Shown here: in pieces, positions 1-7,300 of the stretch
Layout: each line of letters begins with the position of its first letter
Position numbering within the stretch: the first letter of the stretch is position 1
Assembly: GCF_022376445.1 (NCBI RefSeq)
Contig: NW_025954983.1
Location: forward strand, 62,001 to 126,000
Length of the DNA: 64,000 bases
Reading direction: 5' to 3'
Source: Fomitopsis serialis
Lineage: Eukaryota > Basidiomycota > Agaricomycetes > Polyporales > Fomitopsidaceae
Notes under the pieces: generated by a model
Told to the model about the DNA's origin: nothing
Database searches by the model: none
The model's input: the letters and a program-made list of their open reading frames with translations, nothing else
Translations under genes and position numbers: made by a program

Positions 1-90
1 CTCGCCCGTCCGCACTCGCTCGTACGTCCACTCGCTAGTTCTCCCGTCCACTCGTCCGTCCACCCATTCACTCGCTCGCCCACGTCTGCC
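1..90. repeat. Low-complexity CTCG/CCGTCCA repeat at window edge
   Basis: The first 90 bases are built from imperfect units of the type CTCG-CCGTCCACTCG. The array probably continues beyond the left edge. No function can be assigned. Confidence 0.6.
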
Positions 91-142
91 TCGACTGGCT
101 GAGACGTGCGCACAAGACGGCGGAACTGACAACCAGGCCGAT

Positions 143-715
143 GTGGGCGAGCGGGATGAATTCCGATTGCGGAAGTGCAAGGCTAACGAGGTGGAGGAGG
201 ACCACCGGGATTGCGCGCGCAGCATGGACCGGGCGAACGGGGTTCGGCGCGGGCCAGGTAGTTTTCGATACCATCGTGGACGTTGCGAACCGCACGACAA
301 TCCATCTGGAGGACGTGTTCAACATCACGCCTCCCCGCAGATCTGCGACCGTGCGGAGGAGGGCGAGCATTATCATTCTGCCGTCTGCACCCTGTTCGAC
401 GTCGCCCACAATTGGATATACTGCTGCGTCGACAGCGCGGGCGACGTCAGCCGCGACACATCCCGCGAGGCATTCGTCGACAACACCCGAGCAGCATCTC
501 ATCCAGGACACGGGAACAGCCTCGACAATGTCTTCCGCGCACTCCGCGCGTGGGGCATCGACACGCGGCAGGGTGAGGCATCAGGTCATAGTGCGACTCT
601 GAAGTGTGTGGACGAGCAGGGGTACGTGTGGACCAAGGAGGTGAAGGAACGGGGCAAGGGACTCTGGATGGATTGTTGGGAGCTTGCGGACAAGGATACG
701 GAGGCGTGTGGATGA
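143..715 (+). CDS. Possible hypothetical protein, 190 codons
   Basis: An uninterrupted 190-codon frame begins with ATG and ends in TGA. I recognise no family. The C-terminal third (a WGIDTRQGE / YVWTKEVKERGKGLW region) reads like a plausible protein, but overlapping frames on both strands are also open here, as expected in GC-rich DNA. It may be the last exon of a gene entering from the left, a transposon fragment, or chance. Confidence 0.25.
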   Translation: MGERDEFRLRKCKANEVEEDHRDCARSMDRANGVRRGPGSFRYHRGRCEPHDNPSGGRVQHHASPQICDRAEEGEHYHSAVCTLFDVAHNWIYCCVDSAGDVSRDTSREAFVDNTRAASHPGHGNSLDNVFRALRAWGIDTRQGEASGHSATLKCVDEQGYVWTKEVKERGKGLWMDCWELADKDTEACG

Positions 716-1040
716 CCTCGAGCAGAGCCTTAGCATTATGGGGGTTGCAAATAGTGTACATAGTCATAACACAAATATATTGCTCGTTTACAAATAGCTT
801 CTGATACATTGTTGGGTGCAATGATTGATTAAGATATTTGAAAGTCTGGAATGGCCTGACAGCCTGCTATGACTGGCAAAACATGCTGGAGAGCGGACAC
901 AGGCTCCAGAATGCTATTGAGACATATTGGAGTTAAGGCAAACATCTTTTTGACAGCCCTCAGACATGTTTGGCCAGGTTAAGGAAGGTTTGGAAATTGG
1001 CCAATCTGTTGGGCGTCCAAAGTGTTTTTCCTGATGAGAG
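716..1040. other. No gene seen
   Basis: AT-richer stretch between the leftmost frame and the LINE. I see no coding signal, tRNA or repeat structure here. The outer 3' boundary of the LINE probably lies near its right side, but I could not find a target-site duplication. Confidence 0.4.
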
Positions 1041-1084
1041 ACCCCCTTACCCTCTCAATCTCACCTCGCACCGGCGAGGTTCGT

Positions 1085-1170
1085 CAGTCAGCCAGTACGT
1101 TCGAAGTCAGCAAGTTCGCCGGTCAGTCAGTACGTTCGAAGTCAGTCAGTCAGTTCGCCAGTACGTTCGC
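1085..1170. repeat. Short tandem repeat at the LINE 3' end
   Basis: Imperfect tandem units built from GTCAGTCAGT and ACGTTCGAAGTC or CAGTTCGCC fill this stretch. It sits where the LINE tail is expected, so it may be a tandem-repeat tail used instead of poly(A). It is also read through by the end of the ORF2 frame (stop at 1146), so the last residues of that frame are unlikely to be real protein. Confidence 0.6.
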
Positions 1171-3939
1171 CAGCTCGTAGTAGCCCCGAGAGGCTCTACA
1201 CTTCTTCTCCTGCCGTCGCTCGCCTTCCTTGTCGCCGCTCGTTCGACACGTTTGTCGAAACTCTCCCTCCTACCTTCGAGGCTTAGCCCTCGTCTTCGAA
1301 CAGTCTTCGATATCTTCGAAGCTCTCCCACGTCGTTCGGAGTCTTGTCCGTCCTCCTCCTTCTTACCTAGACCACTGTACAGTCCCCCGTACATCTCATA
1401 GACGCAGAGGCCTCGCATACCACTGCTCGACCTCACGGTTGGGTTTTTGTGTGGCTTTTGTGTTCTTTTCGGTCGCGTCACCGGTGGGTTAGCCTTATGG
1501 AAGGTTTGCGGTCGAGCCATCGAGGCGTCCTGACGCGCTTTCTCCAGGGTTTGCCACTCATCCTCTCCGGTTATTCTGCCAAAGGTGGTGGGTGCGCATC
1601 TCCGGCGGAGGTGGTTAATAAACGGCCTCAGGTATTTCGCAAGGGGGGCGCCGATCCAGCCCTTCTCCTCCCACAGCGGTGTCTTGTCGAAAATTAGTGT
1701 GGGCAACACGCTGTCCGTGCTCAGGAAATTTAGTGGTGCGTCCAGAGGTGTTCGCTCGGCAGCACACATTGCAGCCAAAAGGGCCCCCGGCTCGGTCACG
1801 TCGGTATTCGGGTCTGCAGTCGGGGTGACCAGTATGTTCCGCTCGTCATTGGGGCCGAAATAGGCCGCATAGGTGCTCCGGTCGGCGCGGGAGACAGGGT
1901 CCGGCGCATCAGGGTTCTCTGTGGGCCGGAAAAGCATCACCGTTGTGGACTCCTCCGGGACTGCGATTCCGGGGCGTCGCCTGATCGCCGGGGGTTCTGT
2001 GAGAGTACTTGGGTGGACGAAGACACGGAAGGTCTCCGATATGCCCCCTCTGGACGTGACCGACGGGTTGAATACGAGTACATCGCCTTTGTCCAAGGCC
2101 GCTTCTTCATTTCGCTCCATTCGTCGCCTAGTCAGGGTAAGCCCGTCTGTGACGTCCGGGATCAGGGGGTTCCACTTAGGTAGGATTTCGCTAAGGATTC
2201 GGAAGGCTGCAAGCCTGCAAGTAGCGGGGTGAGTGCATCCTTTTTGCCGGGAGGACTGGCATTCTGGACAGGCGCAGTCATTGTCCTCCCACTCCGTATA
2301 TCGTGTGGTAGGCTGGTCCCCGCAGGTCGACCGGGTAGCCTCAAGTAAGTCCGAGATTACTATCACTCCGTGGGTCTCCCGTAGACAATCGCTAATTTTT
2401 GTGTTATTTATTCTACGGAGTGCTTTGGTCGCACCGATGTGGTACCAAGCCGGCAGTTCCCTCTTTAGGGACGTGTCAACCTTTATTGCTTCAAGGTGTA
2501 CACCTAAGCGTTTCCCCGCACTCAACATTCGCCGTATGTATAGTGGTAGGCCGGAGCGTGCGCTCAACGACGGGTCCCAGCTCTGCAGGTAAGTGTTTAT
2601 TTGCGCCTTTGGCCTGATTACTCCAGTATCCTTCTTTGCGTGCTTATTAATAATAGCGTCCATAGCGAAAGCCCAGACAGGTCTGTCATTCGTCAGGGTT
2701 AGGTAACGTTTTACCCACATTAGATCGATTGCATCGTTTCGTGCCTCTATATCCAGCAGGCCTAAGCCCCCCTCACGGACCGGGCGGTACAAGGTGGCCG
2801 TATTAACTGGTGGTATTCCCTCCGAGTTCCATATAAATGTGCGTATAATCTTCTTCAGTTCTGCTTCGACTGATTTTGGCATACCCTGAACTACCGCAAG
2901 GTACTGAGAGATTCCTCCTGGGCCCATCTGAATGATGTGTCTTTGTCCTATCATTGAGGGTCTGCATTGTCCCCATCGCTTCAGGAATTGTCTGATTTTC
3001 GTGAGTGCCGGGGTCCACACTGCAGTCTGTTCTACATTGTTTCCGATCCAGGCGCCTAGGATTCGGACTGGTTCGCCCTCCGTGGCTACATGCACGTTCA
3101 GGGGAATGGTCCCTGACGAGACCAGGTCAGGGTTCAGTCGGCGTGTGGAGACTACGGACTGTCTGTATTCAGGTGAGCCCACCGGTACTACCTCGGTCTT
3201 CCCGTCATTGAATTTGGCTCTTGAAGCCATGCACCAGCGGCTCAGGATATCCCATAGGTCGGTCCAGCTATCGTGTTTCGATAGGAAGGTGGACGTATCG
3301 TCCGCAAATAGCTTCGTAATCAGTCTATCGGCCGCACCTGGGATTTGGAAGCCTTTTAGGCTGGAGGTGCGTAGCAAAATTGCTAGTGGCTCGATTGCTA
3401 TGTCGAATAATAGGCATGAGAGAGGGTCGCCCTGTCTCACTCCTCGTACGACGTCGAAGAACGCACTGGTCTCTCCGTTCACTATGACTCTCGTTTTCGC
3501 CGTCGAGTATAGCTCGCGGACTTTCTTAATGAAACTCGCAGGTAGGCCAAAAGCTTCCAAGGTCTTCCACAGGTACGCATGATCTATCTTGTCATATGCT
3601 TTTTCTTGGTCTAAGGCGACTATAATACCATCTTCTTCGGTAGCTTCAGCATAGTCGACCAGGACTCGGCAGGTCTGTGTTTGGTCCTCAATATGACGTC
3701 CCGGCACGAAGCCCGCCTGGTCAGGGTGTATGAGCTTGGTTGCGACCTCTCCCAGCCTCGACGTCAGGGCTCGGGTGTAGACTTTGTAGTCTGAGTTCAG
3801 GAGCGTAATAGGTCTGTAGTTCGCAATTTCCCGTCTATCACCTTTCTGTTAAGTAGTCAAGGCTATTGAAGGCCTCTCCTTCCGTGCTGTCACTCATAAG
3901 GGACTTCCAAAACTCGTACGGGATCCCATCCAGGCCCGG
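1146..3939 (-). pseudogene. LINE ORF2, 3' part: reverse transcriptase, Cys/His motif, RNase H-like
   Basis: Continues the ORF2 interrupted at 10206. Next to the insertion the frame reads LDGIPYEFWKSL, the conserved N-terminal RT motif. An apparent deletion with a +1 shift follows near 3850, where roughly 30 residues normally found in this family are missing. From about 3830 the frame is open through IANYRPITLLN, DQAGFVPGRH, LDQEKAYDKIDH and the catalytic box FADD (about 3305). A CACPEC..GC..HPATC cysteine/histidine motif lies at about 2228-2287. An RNase H-like region (about 1890-1545, including WEEKGWIGAPL) follows. The protein would copy its RNA at a nicked chromosomal target. This copy cannot do so: it is separated from its endonuclease and lacks part of the fingers region. 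Confidence 0.88.
3935..3939. repeat. Target-site duplication of the LTR element, left copy (CCCGG)
   Basis: CCCGG directly precedes the TGT terminus at 3940 and recurs at 10206-10210 directly after the ACA terminus. Removing 3940-10205 plus one copy rejoins the LINE reading frame exactly at the GRAPG/LDG motif, which confirms both ends. Confidence 0.93.
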
Positions 3940-4140
3940 TGTGAGGCGCCTTACTCGTCGTGCCTCGTATGCGCTGCACCCAGTCTCTATTCAAGAGGTA
4001 CTGTCTACAGATTGCATACAAAGGCGGTGACGAGGTAAAGGCTGAGGACTCGTAGGTGCACTGGCGCGCCATACGAGTCCTCGAGCAAACAAAGACAAAC
4101 ATATAAGGTAAGACATACCGTAACGGGAATATCCGTTACA
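3940..4140 (-). repeat. 3' LTR, 201 bp (left copy on + strand)
   Basis: Identical to 10005-10205. It begins TGT and ends ACA on either strand. It contains an inverted repeat with 11-bp perfect arms (GAGGACTCGTA at 4044-4054 and its complement at 4072-4082) around a loop holding the palindrome TGGCGCGCCA. A second stem (GTAACGG arms) lies at the other LTR edge, about 4120-4139. In element sense a TTATATG stretch (about 4100-4106) could serve as a TATA-like promoter. Confidence 0.93.
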
Positions 4141-4149
4141 CCCTCCCCC
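4141..4149 (-). promoter_or_regulatory. Polypurine tract (plus-strand primer)
   Basis: In element sense GGGGGAGGG directly precedes the TGTAACGG start of the 3' LTR. Purine runs in this position prime second-strand DNA synthesis in LTR retroelements. Its presence fixes the element's orientation as minus. Confidence 0.85.
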
Positions 4150-4366
4150 ACTGGACACGACCACGGGTCCCAGTGATAACCAGAGAAACAGAGAGAAAAA
4201 GGAAAGAAAGGAAACATATACGCAACAACCCAACGGTGGTAGCGACAAGACAAAGGTGATGTCGAACTGTAGACAGCGACAAGCTACTTCGCGTCAGTGA
4301 GCAGACATGACCGTTCACCATTGTCATACACAACTTGACCAAGTTGTGCAACCGTCATGTAGACTA

Positions 4367-7300
4367 CTACTCGGATTCTGAGTAGTAGTCTGCATCTTCG
4401 GAGTTACCCTCATCTTCAGCAGATAGTGCAGAAGAACTATAGGTATCCTCCATCTCGGACTGCTCATAGTAGTCAGAGACTACTACTGAGTTTGTCCCCT
4501 CAGAACCTGGATCCGAAGAATCCCACGAGCTATGATGCTCAGACTCGGAGAGATACTCTGACTCAACATGGTCAGAGTAATCCTCGCGAGTTGTGGTACG
4601 GGGCTCCTCATCAGAGGAGTTGTACCAGTCGGAGTCATCCTGAGGTCGACTGCGAGGTGGTACAACAAACCATCCCAGCTTGTTGTAGGCCCAATGTCGC
4701 ACCATCTCCATAGGAAGTGGTGCAATGAGTCGAGGGTCGAACTCGAGTGGAACCACTTCCAGCTCCCTCTGGAAGTGGTCCCATGCTCGACGAGCTGCAC
4801 GAGAATATGTCCTCGGTCGCGGGGACATCTCCTCGATGGCATGCCCACAGCTAAGTGCTGACCTCTTGCAGTGAGCCCAAATGTCCCACTCGCCAGCACT
4901 CGCCGCAAACTCAGCCTCGTCGAGGTCGAGGTCAAGTTGGTCTGCAAGGAGGGTGAAGCACTCCTCACGCAGCACCTTGTCCATGGGCCATTGACTCACG
5001 TCAACAGTCACTGGCTGATTCGGTGCAGTCGGTACTCGGTTCAATGCTGGTACGTCGCGGCGCGAGGTACTAGCTTCCCGAGTAAGGTCATGGCTGCGAC
5101 GGTCACCTGTATTCTGTACGTCGAGTCGATCGCTCGACACACGTGGTACAGGTGGTACCTGTCTCGATGTTCGACGTGAAGCTCGTACATCGAGCTCAAC
5201 GCTGGATGTACGGCCCGTGACTGCGTCCGATCCCAGTACAACACTATGTGATGTACTGGCCACTCGTGAAGTGTACTGCACATTGAGTCCCTGGCTCGAT
5301 GTGCGAGTAGCTGACCTTCGTGTCGAGTCCCCATGGATAGCCTGTACGTCAAGCTCACGGCTTGGCGTCCATATCACTGCCGGATCCGAGGCCAGTACAT
5401 CTCGGTGTGATGTACTGGTGGTGGTGTGGAACAAGCGGTGGCCGCTTGAGGCCCCGCTCCCTTCCCCTCTCAGGAGGGTGTCCCCCCTCGTGGCGGAGGT
5501 AGCTCCTCCCTGTGCTGAGTCCAATGAGTCCAGCCCTCGCGCTGGCTGTTCCTTCTTACGGGCGCGCGACGACGCCCTGGTCGTCGCGTCATTCGATGCG
5601 GGCACATCACCCAGTAAGCCGGATGCACCCGCCACACCACACGGTCCAGGTAATTGTACCCGCGAGGACGAGGATTCGTCCTCGTCAATGGTCCCTTGCC
5701 CTGGAACTACCGACGTGACCTCGTCAGTCCCCGTCCCTTCATTTGACTGCGCTGGGTCCGGGGAAGAAGGCAGCACATCCGTCTTGGATGTGCTCGGCAG
5801 CAGGTACTGGTCTTGTTTGCTGAATGTGTCAAGTACCTCGCGGTACTTGGCGTGGTGTTCGTCGCCGTAATCCGCGGCCAGTCCACGTCGGTCTTCGAGG
5901 TGCTGCCCGTGGGCGCGACGTGCTGGTAGCACGTAGCGTCCCGTCGGTCGCCATTCGTTCTCGGGTGCAGCCTGTCGTACGTCTACCATGGTAGACGTCT
6001 CGGTCGACTGCTCGCGATCTACCGACTGGGGCTCATCCGCTTTCCCATCCTGACGTTCGTTCACGACGATTGAATGTTTCGTCCCAGCGCGACACGGCGG
6101 TGGCACTGCAACCAAAGAAGATGAGTTGGCGAGTACCTCATGGTACTCGCCCTTGGCAGTCGGACAATCATGTCCGTCTGCCGTATGCTCTGAGTGCGAA
6201 TCCAGTGGGTGTGCGAGTTCCCTGAGGTACTCGCACTCCTCCTTAAGAGGATGTTCAGCAGCACCTACATCGAGCATAGAGCTCGATGGCAGTGCCGCAC
6301 CAGTCGTGACGAGGCGGGGCGAGTCGGTAGTGCATGTAGTATGCGTTCCGAACGCACCGCCATGCATGGCTGCTGATGCGACTACGCTGTCGCTTTGTGA
6401 TGTGGGCGGACCACCGTCGATTGCGACGACCTTCCGGGTGGTCGCGATCGACGCTGGTAGTAGTACAGTAGGTGATGGTGGCGGGGCGAGTACCGCGAGG
6501 TACTCGCCGTCCGAGTCGCCGCCGAACTCCTTAGCATAGACGTCGGTCGAGAGGCCCGACGTCTGTGCATGAGTCGTGACCGTGTTGGATACATCGGATG
6601 AGCTCGCTCGCTCGCCGATCGTACCGCGTTGCCTGGCTGTGCCAGGTGCGACCTGTAGGTCGCCTCCTGGGTCATCCGTGCCCTCGTCGTACGTGGTGGC
6701 TGCCACGACAACCGCATTGGTTGTCGTGGTCGTCACAGATGGTGGTAGGGGGGCCGGAGATGGTGGTAGGGGCGAATTAGGTACGCCTAAAGGAGACGTA
6801 CCTGTCGTCGAGCTATCCCGCTCGACTCGTTCGTCCTCTGTGCTTGCCCTGCACCCTTCCCCCTCTCCTCCGTCTACCGGAATCTTCCCGTCTGCCTCTC
6901 CTGCCTCCACGACCTCATCGACGTCTCCCTCATCCCCGTCCTGATCCTTCGTTCGTCCTGCGCGCGACCTCCGGGGTGTGCTCGCGGTCTCCGACTCGAT
7001 GGGCCTGTCGTAGTCGCCATGGGTGTCGGGGGCCGCGGGGAGGTCGATAGGATGTTGGGTGGGGTCCCCTAGGAGTGAGCCCTCGCCGAGAACTGTGAAG
7101 TTCTCGTCGGGTTGACGGTCGGGACACCGTTCTGGCGTGTCGGGGTCCGTAAGCGCCGGCTGCTGCACTAACGGTAGTGCAGCAATCAAGTCGCGATCTC
7201 GAGCTCGCGCATTCGTTGGGAATACGCGAGCTTCGATCTGCGCGCTCGCCGGGGCGCCGGGGTCGCGAGTAGGGGGGTAGTGGTGGCTGGAGAGGTCGAG

